Shown here: positions 1-7,742 of the stretch, one piece after another
Layout of the letters: each line of letters opens with the position of its first letter
Position numbering within the stretch: the first letter of the stretch is position 1
DNA from: Larkinella sp. C7
Lineage (GTDB): Bacteria; Bacteroidota; Bacteroidia; Cytophagales; Spirosomataceae
Length of the DNA: 64,000 nt
Assembly: GCF_006149005.1 (NCBI RefSeq)
Contig: NZ_VBSL01000006.1
Coordinates: 62,001-126,000, forward strand
Direction of reading: 5' to 3'
Program-made: the position numbers and the translations under genes
The notes under the pieces: generated by a model
Databases searched by the model: none
What the model was told of the DNA's origin: nothing
What the model saw: only the letters and a program-made list of their open reading frames with translations

Positions 1-88
1 AGGCCACGAAACGTACCAGGAAATCAAGGGCGTAAAGCACGACTTCGACGACCGTAAGATCCTTCGTGAAGCCTTTCAACAATCATGA
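1..88 (+). CDS. murE: MurE C-terminal end (partial)
   Basis: Only the last 28 codons are inside the window, in the frame starting at base 2 and ending at the TGA at 86-88. They read GHETYQEIKGVKHDFDDRK and then eight more residues. The GHETYQ(E/I) segment followed by a DFDDR stretch is the characteristic end of UDP-N-acetylmuramyl-tripeptide synthetase, the cytoplasmic ligase adding the third residue to the peptidoglycan stem peptide. The next gene is mraY, its usual dcw-cluster neighbour, which supports the call. Catalytic and ATP-binding regions lie upstream of the window and cannot be checked. Confidence 0.85.
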   Translation, partial: GHETYQEIKGVKHDFDDRKILREAFQQS

Positions 89-90
89 TT

Positions 91-240
91 GAATGGGTTA
101 GATGGATTTGATGGATGAATGGCTTTAATGGTTGGATGGTTAAATGGTTACTGCATGCATACGAACCATTAGAGCCATCCAACCATTAAAAACCGTCTAA
201 CCATCTAACCATCAATCCCGTTCCGCTATTCAACCATTCA
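91..240. repeat. nested inverted-repeat region between murE and mraY
   Basis: The 158-bp gap is built from degenerate units of the ATGGTTGGATGG type, followed by their complements. Perfect arms seen: 124-139 with 175-190 (16 bp), inside it 143-149 with 164-170 (7 bp) around a TGCATGCA palindrome, and outside it 96-105 with 201-210 (10 bp). The transcript could fold into one long imperfect hairpin. There is no terminal U-tract, so a simple terminator is unlikely. Its function is unknown. Confidence 0.75.
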
Positions 241-246
241 GACTTT

Positions 247-1464
247 ATGCTCTATTATCTCTTTACGTATCTGGATCAGCAGTTCAATTTCCCCGGTGCC
301 GGGGTTTTTCAATATCTATCGTTTCGGGCGGGGGCAGCCATTACGCTGTCGCTGCTGATTGCGGCCGTGTACGGGCGGCAAATCATCGATAGGCTCCGAA
401 AATTGCAAATTGGTGAAGAAATCCGGGACTTGGGGCTGGAGGGGCAAATGCAGAAACGCGGCACACCAACGATGGGCGGTTTTATCATTCTGGCATCGCT
501 GGTTTTCCCGACCTTGCTGTTTGCCAAATTGACGAATGTCTACATCGTCTTGCTGCTGGTTTCCACCGTCTGGACTGGTCTGATCGGGTTTATTGACGAT
601 TACATTAAAGTATTCAAAAAAAATAAAGAAGGTTTACAAGGGAAGTTCAAGGTCGTCGGGCAGGTTGGACTGGGGCTAATTGTTGGGTTGACGCTGTACT
701 TTAACGAACACGTCAAAATCCGGGTCTACAAACCGGGGCTGATCAGCACGTCGATTGGTCAGGTTGAATACGGGGCCTATCAGGACATCAAATCCATGTC
801 GACTACGGTTCCCTTTTTGAAGAACAATGACTTCAATTATACGTCTTTACTGCCCGATTTCATTCCGGCCGAATACACCTGGATTCTGTACGTCGCCATC
901 GTTATTTTTATTGTAACGGCGGTTTCCAATGGAGCCAACATCACCGACGGCATCGATGGGCTGGCGGCCGGTACCTCCGTCATCATTGGCCTGACGCTGG
1001 GCGTGTTTGCGTATCTGTCGAACAACAAACCGTTTTCGCAATACCTGAGCATCATGTACATCCCGAATTCGGGGGAGATGGTGATTTTCTGTGCGGCTTT
1101 TGTGGGCGCCTGCATTGGTTTTTTGTGGTACAATTCCTATCCGGCCCAGGTGTTCATGGGCGACACGGGAAGTTTGATGCTGGGCAGTATCATCGCCGTG
1201 CTGGCGCTGGCCACCCGGAAAGAACTGCTGATTCCGATTGTCTGCGGTATTTTTCTGGTGGAACTCGTGTCGGTGATCATGCAGGTCAGTTATTTCCGGT
1301 ACACCAAGCGGAGGTATGGCGAGGGGCGACGGATCTTCCTGATGTCGCCGTTGCACCACCATTTTCAGAAAAAAGGGTATCACGAAGCCAAAATTGTCAC
1401 CCGGTTCTGGATCGTTGCCATCATTTTAGCGGTTATCAGTTTGGTGACTTTGAAGCTCCGCTAA
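247..1464 (+). CDS. mraY: phospho-N-acetylmuramoyl-pentapeptide transferase MraY
   Basis: Integral inner-membrane enzyme that transfers phospho-MurNAc-pentapeptide from its UDP carrier to undecaprenyl phosphate, giving lipid I. Family motifs are all present in 405 residues: GTPTMGG (72-78), the aspartate pair in FIDDYIKV (115-122), [10 protein letters not shown] (231-240), MGDTGS (304-309) and PLHHHFQ (368-374), among about ten hydrophobic helices. It is longer than the E. coli enzyme (about 360) because of an insert around residues 155-205, which is common in Bacteroidota. It follows murE, but murD does not follow; a coiled-coil gene and ribosomal genes do. Confidence 0.97.
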   Translation: MLYYLFTYLDQQFNFPGAGVFQYLSFRAGAAITLSLLIAAVYGRQIIDRLRKLQIGEEIRDLGLEGQMQKRGTPTMGGFIILASLVFPTLLFAKLTNVYIVLLLVSTVWTGLIGFIDDYIKVFKKNKEGLQGKFKVVGQVGLGLIVGLTLYFNEHVKIRVYKPGLISTSIGQVEYGAYQDIKSMSTTVPFLKNNDFNYTSLLPDFIPAEYTWILYVAIVIFIVTAVSNGANITDGIDGLAAGTSVIIGLTLGVFAYLSNNKPFSQYLSIMYIPNSGEMVIFCAAFVGACIGFLWYNSYPAQVFMGDTGSLMLGSIIAVLALATRKELLIPIVCGIFLVELVSVIMQVSYFRYTKRRYGEGRRIFLMSPLHHHFQKKGYHEAKIVTRFWIVAIILAVISLVTLKLR

Positions 1465-1509
1465 CGTCAAAGTAGTAGTAACTCCTCAATCCTTTGACGA
1501 AATTGAACC

Positions 1510-1875
1510 ATGGCCGAGAAAGAACGCCTTGAGCAACTGGAGCCTTTGGTCGCCGACATCGCCCTCAAGCAGGACCGCATGTTGGGCCAGATTGGCATGA
1601 TCGTAGACCAGGTCTCCCTGCATACCGTGCGGCTGGACGATCTGACCCGCCGGGTCACCAGTACCGAAAAGAAAATAGACTCCCTGGCCAACGGGTTGGC
1701 TAATGTGACAACCGACTTAAACGAAACGAGACAGGAAATGCGGCAGCGTTTTGAACAGGTTGAGCAACATTTTGACAAAGTCGATCTGCGTTTTGACAAG
1801 CTCGAAACGCGACTAGAGAAAATAGAACAAACGCAGCAGCTCGTTTTAATGTTGTTGAAAGAACATCTGAAATAG
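1510..1875 (+). CDS. small coiled-coil protein of unknown function
   Basis: 121 residues, highly charged, with no signal peptide and no membrane segment. From about residue 35 to the end it is heptad-like, with repeated LDDLTRRV, KIDSLANGL, RFEQVEQHFDKVDLRFDKLE-type units, so a long parallel coiled coil is likely. It starts 45 bp after mraY on the same strand and may be co-transcribed with it. I do not recognise a family with assigned function. Short repeats of this kind are common in bacterial DUF proteins and in phage structural coiled coils, so sequence alone does not give a role. Confidence 0.7.
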   Translation: MAEKERLEQLEPLVADIALKQDRMLGQIGMIVDQVSLHTVRLDDLTRRVTSTEKKIDSLANGLANVTTDLNETRQEMRQRFEQVEQHFDKVDLRFDKLETRLEKIEQTQQLVLMLLKEHLK

Positions 1876-1894
1876 CTGAAAATTTCATTCGACC

Positions 1895-1925
1895 TTGTAT
1901 TTCAGAAATATAGACTCTATATTTG
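1895..1925 (+). promoter_or_regulatory. Bacteroidota-type promoter for rplM-rpsI
   Basis: TTG at 1895-1897 and TATATTTG at 1918-1925, separated by 20 bp, match the Bacteroidota housekeeping consensus TTG-N19-21-TAnnTTTG. The site is about 75 bp upstream of the rplM start. This is the best-matching promoter in the ribosomal block. Confidence 0.8.
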
Positions 1926-1926
1926 C

Positions 1927-1948
1927 ACTCCCGTTTTTGGACGGGAGT
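1927..1948 (+). promoter_or_regulatory. hairpin at the rplM transcription start/leader
   Basis: ACTCCCGT (1927-1934) pairs perfectly with ACGGGAGT (1941-1948) over a six-base loop, followed by five T residues. It begins only 1 bp after the -7 box, so the left arm may lie partly upstream of the transcription start. It could be the 5' tip of an autoregulatory L13 leader, or a remnant terminator for upstream transcription. The sequence does not decide. Confidence 0.4.
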
Positions 1949-2001
1949 TTTTGTGTATAGCGCAAGTATTTGTCTATCAATATATAATCTCCCATAAACA
2001 A

Positions 2002-2451
2002 GTGGATACGTTAAGCTACAAGACCATTTCGGCCAACAAAGCGACGGTGCAGAAAGACTGGGTGGTCATTGACGCGGAAAACCAGGTTCTCGGTCGGTTG
2101 GCTAGCCAGGCGGCAAAAATCATCCGTGGCAAGAACAAGGCCAATTTTACGCCCAACGTTGATTGTGGTGACAATGTCATCATCATCAATGCCGAAAAAA
2201 TCAAACTTACCGGTAAGAAAATGACCGATAAGGTATACGTTCGTCACACGGGCTATCCCGGTGGTCAGCGTTTCCGGACACCCCGCGAAATGATGTCGAA
2301 AAATCCGGCTTTTATTCTGGAGCACGCCATCAAAGGGATGTTGCCGAAAAGCCGCCTGGGCAGTCGGTTGTTCACCAACCTGTACGTCTATGCCGGTGAA
2401 AAACACCCCCACGCGTCGCAGCAACCGAAAGAAGTTAAACTGGAATATTAA
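2002..2451 (+). CDS. rplM: 50S ribosomal protein L13
   Basis: 149 residues starting at GTG 2002 (protein begins MDTLSYKTISANKATVQ). An upstream in-frame ATG at 1951 would add 17 residues that do not resemble L13 and would sit almost on the promoter, so GTG is preferred. The conserved core is clear: DAENQVLGRLASQAAKIIRG, the NVDCGDNVIIINAEKI segment, KVYVRHTGYPGG, and the C-terminal MLPKSRLG followed by LYVYAGEKHPH. L13 is an early-assembly large-subunit protein. It forms the conserved rplM-rpsI transcription unit with S9, 86 bp downstream. Confidence 0.96.
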   Translation: MDTLSYKTISANKATVQKDWVVIDAENQVLGRLASQAAKIIRGKNKANFTPNVDCGDNVIIINAEKIKLTGKKMTDKVYVRHTGYPGGQRFRTPREMMSKNPAFILEHAIKGMLPKSRLGSRLFTNLYVYAGEKHPHASQQPKEVKLEY

Positions 2452-2537
2452 TAACAGAGAATAGACCATAGACAAGAGATAAAAGAATGCAAGCGTATCA
2501 TCTCTTCTCTCTCGTCTTCCGTCTCACATCTTAAACA

Positions 2538-2924
2538 ATGGAACGAATCAACGCATTAGGTCGCCGGAAAACAGCCGTGTCGCGCGTATACCTGTCGATA
2601 GGTACGGGCAGCATCGTTATCAACGGCAGAGATTACAAAAACTATTTCCCTACGGAAGTTCTGCAAATCGTTCTGAAGCAGCCGCTGGCAACCATCAATG
2701 CTCCGGAAGGTTACGACGTGAAAGTAAACGTTCGCGGTGGTGGTATTTCCGGTCAGGCAGAAGCAACCCGGATGGGGATTGCCCGTGCGTTGTGTGAGAT
2801 CAACCCCGAGTTTCGGCCGGCTTTGAAAAAAGAAGGCTTCCTGACTCGTGACTCGCGCATGGTAGAACGGAAAAAATACGGTCGCGCCAAGGCTCGTCGG
2901 CGGTTCCAGTTCTCGAAACGTTAA
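2538..2924 (+). CDS. rpsI: 30S ribosomal protein S9
   Basis: 128 residues, the usual length. It starts [19 protein letters not shown], has the glycine-rich [20 protein letters not shown] segment, and ends in the canonical basic tail ([17 protein letters not shown]) whose last residues reach the P-site tRNA in the small subunit. It is downstream of rplM, as in most bacteria. The 86-bp gap between the two is rich in short AGACAAGAGA/TCTCTT-type degenerate repeats. Confidence 0.97.
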   Translation: MERINALGRRKTAVSRVYLSIGTGSIVINGRDYKNYFPTEVLQIVLKQPLATINAPEGYDVKVNVRGGGISGQAEATRMGIARALCEINPEFRPALKKEGFLTRDSRMVERKKYGRAKARRRFQFSKR

Positions 2925-3089
2925 TAGGAGTTTATGGTGTATGGTTTATCGTTTCTGGTTGAACGGAGCATCCGCCAACTATAAACAAGAAACCATAGCC
3001 TGTAAACCGGTTTGTCCAGACCACACTTGCCTGATGCCGATGTGTGGTGCTGCGTAATCACAATTTTTATTATTCATTCTTATTTTCAA

Positions 3090-3932
3090 ATGGCACAAGT
3101 AGAGTACAAAGATCTTCTGGATGCAGGTGTGCATTTTGGCCACCTTACCCGGAAATGGGACCCCCGTATGGCACCGTATATCTTCATGGAGAAAAACGGT
3201 ATCCATATTATTGACCTGAACAAGACGCTGGCGTCGATCGACGAAGCCGCGGCTGCGATGAAAGGCATCGTTCGTTCAGGCCGCAAGGTGATGTTTGTTG
3301 CCACCAAGAAACAGGCACAGGAAATTGTCACGGAAGAGGCTCGCCGGCTAAAAATGCCGTTCGTAACCGACCGTTGGCTGGGTGGTATGCTGACCAACTT
3401 TGCCACGATCCGCAAGTCATTGAAGAAGATGCAGGGCATCGAGAAAATGATGAAGGACGAGGCAACGTACAAAAGTCTCGCCAAACGCGAGCGGTTGACA
3501 GTATACCGTGAGAAAGAGAAACTGGAGCGTGTGTTGGGCGGTATTGCCGACCTGACGCGTTTGCCGGCAGCCTTGTTTATTGTGGACGTAAAGCGCGAGC
3601 ACATTGCCGTTGCTGAAGCAAAACGCCTGGGTATCCCGGTTTTCGCCATGTGCGATACCAATTCAAACCCGAGCGATGTTGATTATCCAATCCCGGCAAA
3701 CGACGATGCGTACAAATCGATCCGTTTGATTACCCTGGCGATTGGAAAGGCCATCGAAGAGGGCCTTCTGGAGCGTAAACAGGATAAAGACGATCAGCGT
3801 TTGCAGGAAGAAGAAGAAGCAAAACGGGCTGAAGACGTAAAAACAGCGAAGGCCGAAGGCGAAACGGCTGTTGATGCGGAAGATGAAATCAGCCCGGTTG
3901 TCGCTGAAGAAGCCGAAGAGCAGGAGGATTAA
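3090..3932 (+). CDS. rpsB: 30S ribosomal protein S2
   Basis: 280 residues from ATG 3090 (MAQVEYKDLLDAGVHFGHLT). An in-frame upstream start at 3012 would add 26 hydrophobic residues foreign to S2 and is rejected. Diagnostic segments are GVHFGHLTRKWDPRM, IIDLNKTL, FVATKKQAQEIV, RWLGGMLTNFATI and PVFAMCDTNSNPSDVDYPIPAND. The last 40 residues are a Glu/Lys-rich acidic extension, which is common in Bacteroidota S2. It pairs with tsf downstream. Confidence 0.97.
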   Translation: MAQVEYKDLLDAGVHFGHLTRKWDPRMAPYIFMEKNGIHIIDLNKTLASIDEAAAAMKGIVRSGRKVMFVATKKQAQEIVTEEARRLKMPFVTDRWLGGMLTNFATIRKSLKKMQGIEKMMKDEATYKSLAKRERLTVYREKEKLERVLGGIADLTRLPAALFIVDVKREHIAVAEAKRLGIPVFAMCDTNSNPSDVDYPIPANDDAYKSIRLITLAIGKAIEEGLLERKQDKDDQRLQEEEEAKRAEDVKTAKAEGETAVDAEDEISPVVAEEAEEQED

Positions 3933-3972
3933 GACTATCTGGGAGCAACCATGTTGCCATACTAATATATTC

Positions 3973-4004
3973 GGATAGCCCGTAGCCTCGCTATGGGCTA
4001 TTCC
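3973..4004 (+). promoter_or_regulatory. strong hairpin between rpsB and tsf
   Basis: GGATAGCCC (3973-3981) pairs with GGGCTATTCC (3995-4004), extended by GTAGC/GCTAT around a CTC loop. This gives an almost continuous 14-bp stem with one wobble and one extra base. There is no long U-tract directly after it. It could attenuate transcription or set the S2 to EF-Ts expression ratio. The role is inference. Confidence 0.55.
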
Positions 4005-4098
4005 GTTTCAGGAGATCAGGTGCAGGATGCCGCAGCCTGAAACAGTGCCTTCCAAATCACAGTAACGAACTCGATAACAGACAATTAATAAAAAAACA

Positions 4099-4932
4099 AT
4101 GGCTATTACCGCACAAGACGTTAACAGACTCCGGCAGGAAACTGGCGCCGGTATGATGGACTGTAAAAAAGCGCTCACCGAAGCCGATGGCGATTTTGAA
4201 AAAGCAAAAGACATTCTGCGCAAGCAGGGTCAGAAAATTGCCAACAAGCGGGCCGACAATACTACTTCCGAAGGAATCGTTCTGACGCACGTGAGCCCGG
4301 ATGGCAAAACCGGTCGTGTCGTTGGCTTTGCCTGCGAAACCGAACCCGTTTCGAAAGTGGCTGACTTCCAGAACCTGGCCATGGCCCTGATGGATAACGC
4401 CGTGGCGGCCAAACCGGCCACCAAAGAAGAACTGCTGGCATTGCCTCAGGGCGACGGGCGTTCTTTGCAGGAACATATTACCGATCTGATCGGTAAACTC
4501 GGCGAAAAATTAGACGTGACGGCCTATGAAGTTGTAACGGCTGAGCAGGTGGTAGCTTACAACCACTCCAATGGGAAATTGGGCGTGCTGGTGGGTCTGA
4601 ATAACGCCGGTACGACGGATGTATCCGAAGTCGGAAAAGACATTGCCATGCAGATTGCAGCCATGAAACCCGTTGCCATCGACAAAGACGGTGTTGATTC
4701 GAGCATCGTTGAGCGCGAAATCGAAATCGGTAAGGATCAGGCCCGTGCGGAAGGAAAACCGGAAGCCATGCTGGAAAAAATTGCGATGGGTAAACTGCAA
4801 AAATTCTACAAAGACAACACGTTGCTGAACCAGGAATTTGTCAAAGATTCCTCCGTAACGATTGCTCAGTTGCTCGAAAAAACCAGCAAAGGATTAACCA
4901 TTGTGGCTTTCAAGCGCATCGCAATCGGCTAA
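4099..4932 (+). CDS. tsf: translation elongation factor Ts
   Basis: 277 residues. The N-terminal UBA-like domain carries the signature VNRLRQETGAGMMDCKKALT; it is followed by the TSEGIVLTHVSPDGKTGRVV and ETEPVSK segments of the core. EF-Ts is the guanine nucleotide exchange factor for EF-Tu in the cytoplasm. Two core subdomains are visible, the second ending in VKDSSVTIAQLLEK. It follows rpsB at 166 bp and is closed by a rho-independent terminator. Confidence 0.97.
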   Translation: MAITAQDVNRLRQETGAGMMDCKKALTEADGDFEKAKDILRKQGQKIANKRADNTTSEGIVLTHVSPDGKTGRVVGFACETEPVSKVADFQNLAMALMDNAVAAKPATKEELLALPQGDGRSLQEHITDLIGKLGEKLDVTAYEVVTAEQVVAYNHSNGKLGVLVGLNNAGTTDVSEVGKDIAMQIAAMKPVAIDKDGVDSSIVEREIEIGKDQARAEGKPEAMLEKIAMGKLQKFYKDNTLLNQEFVKDSSVTIAQLLEKTSKGLTIVAFKRIAIG

Positions 4933-4970
4933 GCTTGGTGGGTCGCATCAAAAATTATTTTTTAGTACAA

Positions 4971-5002
4971 AAAGTCCGGTCTATTCGATCGGACTTTTTT
5001 TT
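4971..5002 (+). terminator. rho-independent terminator after tsf
   Basis: AAAGTCCGGTC (4971-4981) pairs with GATCGGACTTT (4987-4997), 11 bp with one G-T wobble and a five-base loop, running directly into an uninterrupted T tract. It ends the ribosomal block. Confidence 0.9.
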
Positions 5003-5135
5003 ATGAAATATACTGTTTTTTGATTTTATTTGTACACTCAAGTCATTTATGGACTGATTCAGTAACAAGTAGGGTGCCTTTTGCCACAGAGATAACCGGG
5101 AAGCATTACTTTATCACTTTTAAGCGTCTTACAGA

Positions 5136-5747
5136 ATGATTGCGTCGTTGGAAGTAAAGCGGATGACAGACGAAGAACTCGTTCGTCTGTATGTCGATAA
5201 TCAAAGTAATCGCTACTTTGAACACCTTTACAGTCGGTACAGTGACAAGGTCTACCGAAAGTGTCTGATGTTTACGAAAGATCCGGTGAAAGCGGAAGAT
5301 TTCACGCACGACATTTTCCTGCGGTTAATCATGCGGCTGAGCAGTTTCAAGGAACAGTCCCGCTTCTCAACCTGGTTGTTTTCGATTACCTACAATTATT
5401 GCACCGATCAGATGCGCAACAATCGGAAAAAAGCGGAAGTGCCGGTGGATGACGACATGGACTGGCTGGACGACGATTCCGATGAAAATCTGATTGAAAT
5501 GGAAGCCGGCCGTTTAAAGTCGGCGCTGACCTATCTGACGATGGAAGAACAAAGCCTGCTGTTGATGAAATACCAGGATGAGGTGAGCATCAAAGAGATT
5601 GCCGACATTCACAACCTGAGCGAGAGTGCCGTAAAAATGCGACTGAAACGGGCGAAGGAAAAACTGAAAAAACGGTACCTGGAAACGCTGATCTTCCTGA
5701 CGCTGTTGGTCGCCAAATTCGTGGCATGGACGAAATTTGATAAGTAG
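5136..5747 (+). CDS. RNA polymerase ECF-type sigma-70 factor
   Basis: 203 residues (an internal ATG at 5163, MTDEELVRLY, is an equally good start). Region 2 spans roughly residues 25-95, with the core-binding and -10 recognition stretch EDFTHDIFLRLIMR and RFSTWLFSITYNYCTD. Region 4 spans roughly 130-185, with a helix-turn-helix in SIKEIADIHNLSESAVKMRL. A hydrophobic C-terminal stretch (FLTLLVAKFVAW) is unusual for a sigma factor. No recognisable anti-sigma factor follows; the next two genes are a small unknown and an MscS-like protein. It probably directs an alternative regulon, possibly linked to envelope stress given those neighbours (inference). Confidence 0.85.
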   Translation: MIASLEVKRMTDEELVRLYVDNQSNRYFEHLYSRYSDKVYRKCLMFTKDPVKAEDFTHDIFLRLIMRLSSFKEQSRFSTWLFSITYNYCTDQMRNNRKKAEVPVDDDMDWLDDDSDENLIEMEAGRLKSALTYLTMEEQSLLLMKYQDEVSIKEIADIHNLSESAVKMRLKRAKEKLKKRYLETLIFLTLLVAKFVAWTKFDK

Positions 5748-5764
5748 GACGATAAAGGAGCCCG

Positions 5765-5965
5765 ATGGAATCGATTTACAATGTTTTTAAAGAAATAGAA
5801 CTCCCGGATACCTGTCCACCCAATGTAAAAGAAGAACTTATTTCAGAGATTGATCTGATTCGTAATTCACTCTCCATTGTGGAAGTTTACGTCGATGATT
5901 TATTTAACGTAGCATCAGCTCTGGTATCCGTTATTAAGCTTCCCAGTAGAACTCCACAACCGTAA
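5765..5965 (+). CDS. small acidic protein of unknown function
   Basis: 66 residues, beginning MESIYNVFKEIELPDTCPPN. It starts 17 bp after the sigma factor stop and ends 16 bp before the MscS-like gene, so all three are probably one transcript. There is no transmembrane segment or cysteine pair of the ZAS type, so it does not look like a classical anti-sigma factor. The middle (LISEIDLIRNSLSIVEVYVDDLF) looks like one amphipathic helix. The family was not recognised. Confidence 0.6.
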   Translation: MESIYNVFKEIELPDTCPPNVKEELISEIDLIRNSLSIVEVYVDDLFNVASALVSVIKLPSRTPQP

Positions 5966-5981
5966 CAAAGCAGACTGTGCC

Positions 5982-6815
5982 ATGGATCGGATTCCAGCGT
6001 TCATTGATATTTTAATCAATACATTTACGACCCTGATTACCCAGTTTATTGATTTTGTTCCCCGCATTATCGGCGCAGCTTTTATCATTGCGGTAGGATT
6101 TGGGGTGGCAAAAGCCTTGTCAATTCTGGTGTCGAAGGTCCTGGCGCGGGTCGGTTTTAACCGCATTGGGGATCGGCTGACGGAAATCGATTTCATTAAA
6201 CGGCTTAAAACCGAAATCAAGCTGAGCGAAATCGTTGCCAAAATTCTGTATTATTTCGTATTGCTGATTTTCCTGATGGCTGCCACCGAAACGCTCGGGG
6301 TTTCGGCCATCACGGAAATGGTCAAATCACTGGTCGACTTCATTCCCCGTTTGATTGCCGCAGCCATCATGTTGCAGGTGGGTGTGTTGGTGGCGGATGC
6401 ACTGAAAGGGGCCGTTGTCACGCTTTGTCAGTCGTTTAACATTGCGTCCGGAAAGCTGCTGGGCATGATTGTATTCTTTTTTTTCCTCATCATCACCCTC
6501 ATCAGTGCATTAGGCCAGGCCGGCATCAACACCGAATTGCTGGAATCGAGCTTCAATTTGCTCATTGGGGGCGTTATTTTTGCTTTCGCCATCGGCTACG
6601 GTATGGCCTCGCGTGACGTCATGGCCAACATCCTGTCGTCCTTCTACAGTAAAAACCGCTTCTACGAAGGGCAAATTATCCGGGTTGGCGATACGAAAGG
6701 GCAAATTATCCGCATGGATAATACGTCATTGACACTCCAAACCGGCGACACCGTTACGGTTATTCCCCTGCAAAACCTTCAATCACAGAACGTTGAAGTA
6801 TTTGATTCATTTTAG
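5982..6815 (+). CDS. MscS-family / conserved TM-helix mechanosensitive channel protein
   Basis: 277 residues with about five hydrophobic helices: two copies of the conserved TM-helix repeat (FVPRIIGAAFIIAVGFGVAK near residue 28 and FIPRLIAAAIMLQVGVLVAD near 118), then IVFFFFLIITLISAL and a glycine-rich pore-like helix. The C-terminal 70 residues (NRFYEGQIIRVGDTKGQI, then TGDTVTVIPL) match the MscS beta domain. It probably gates ion efflux on hypo-osmotic shock. It sits third after the sigma factor and small-ORF genes. Family-level call only. Confidence 0.8.
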   Translation: MDRIPAFIDILINTFTTLITQFIDFVPRIIGAAFIIAVGFGVAKALSILVSKVLARVGFNRIGDRLTEIDFIKRLKTEIKLSEIVAKILYYFVLLIFLMAATETLGVSAITEMVKSLVDFIPRLIAAAIMLQVGVLVADALKGAVVTLCQSFNIASGKLLGMIVFFFFLIITLISALGQAGINTELLESSFNLLIGGVIFAFAIGYGMASRDVMANILSSFYSKNRFYEGQIIRVGDTKGQIIRMDNTSLTLQTGDTVTVIPLQNLQSQNVEVFDSF

Positions 6816-6845
6816 ACGCTTGATATCCACCAACCTGTTTGCGTA

Positions 6846-7742
6846 ATGAAAACCGCTTTCTTTCTCCTCTTTTTACTAGGCTGGAGTGTCGGCGCTATGG
6901 CCCAAAAACCGACCCGGCTGGACTCCATCAAGGTCGTTCCGATCGATACGGTGTACTGGAAACGGTCGGCGCAGGCCGGGATCAATTTGAACCAGGGATC
7001 ATTTAGCAGCAACTGGAAGGGGGGGGGCGTCAATTCGATCGCATTGGGAGCCTTTTTCAATGCCAAATCCGACTACATGCAGCGACGCTTCAACTGGACG
7101 AGCGAGGTGCAGTTGCAGTATGGTATCGTCAAAAATCAGAACCAGGATTCCCGCAAAAATGTCGATCGCATTTTTCTGGATACCAAAGTGGGGCATCGTT
7201 TAAGCCCGGTTTGGCTGGCATTCGGTAACCTCAACTTCCTGTCGCAGTTTGCCACGGGATACCGCTATGAGCAACTGCCCGGTGGTGGTGAGCGGAACGT
7301 GCTGATCTCCAATTTTTTCGCTCCGGCTTATCTGACCGAATCTGTGGGGCTGGAATATAAACCCACGACCTATTTCAATCTGCAATTCGGGTTGGGGACC
7401 ATCCGGCAAACCTTCGTAATCGATGATGCCATTACGATTGGAGAGCCATCGCGCTACGGGGTTGCTCCCGGAAAAAATGTTCGAAATGAAGTGGCCTTCC
7501 AGCTCATTGCCAATTTTGACCGCAATCTGATGGAAAATCTGAACCTGAAAGCCCGGTATCAGCTTTTTGCCAATTATGCAACCCTGAACGCCATTGATCA
7601 CCGGCTTGATATTTCCCTGACCGCCAAAGTCAACAAGTACGTCAATGTGAATCTGACCGGCATTGTCCTGTACGACAAAGACCAGGACGATGCCATTCAG
7701 TATAGCCAGGGGCTGGCCATCGGTTTTTTGTACTCGTTTTAG
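6846..7742 (+). CDS. DUF3078 outer-membrane barrel-like protein
   Basis: 298 residues with a Sec signal peptide (cleavage near AMAQ, about residue 20). The motif YWKRSAQAGINLNQGSFSSN followed by WKGGGVNSIALG is the DUF3078 signature. The rest is alternating beta-strand sequence ending in FLYSF, a typical outer-membrane beta-signal with terminal Phe. The function of DUF3078 is not established. Its stop codon (7740-7742) overlaps the stop codon of the convergent histidine kinase gene, leaving no room for a terminator between them. Confidence 0.8.
   Translation: MKTAFFLLFLLGWSVGAMAQKPTRLDSIKVVPIDTVYWKRSAQAGINLNQGSFSSNWKGGGVNSIALGAFFNAKSDYMQRRFNWTSEVQLQYGIVKNQNQDSRKNVDRIFLDTKVGHRLSPVWLAFGNLNFLSQFATGYRYEQLPGGGERNVLISNFFAPAYLTESVGLEYKPTTYFNLQFGLGTIRQTFVIDDAITIGEPSRYGVAPGKNVRNEVAFQLIANFDRNLMENLNLKARYQLFANYATLNAIDHRLDISLTAKVNKYVNVNLTGIVLYDKDQDDAIQYSQGLAIGFLYSF

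Noticed and set aside
91-240. CRISPR-like or tandem repeat array
   Set aside because: Repeat words are degenerate and inverted rather than evenly spaced direct repeats with unique spacers.
1951-2001. N-terminal extension of L13 from ATG 1951
   Set aside because: Extra residues are hydrophobic and unlike L13, and the start would lie about 20 bases after the promoter.
5765-5965. anti-sigma factor for the adjacent ECF sigma factor
   Set aside because: No TM helix, no ZAS Cys/His motif and only 66 residues; kept as unknown.
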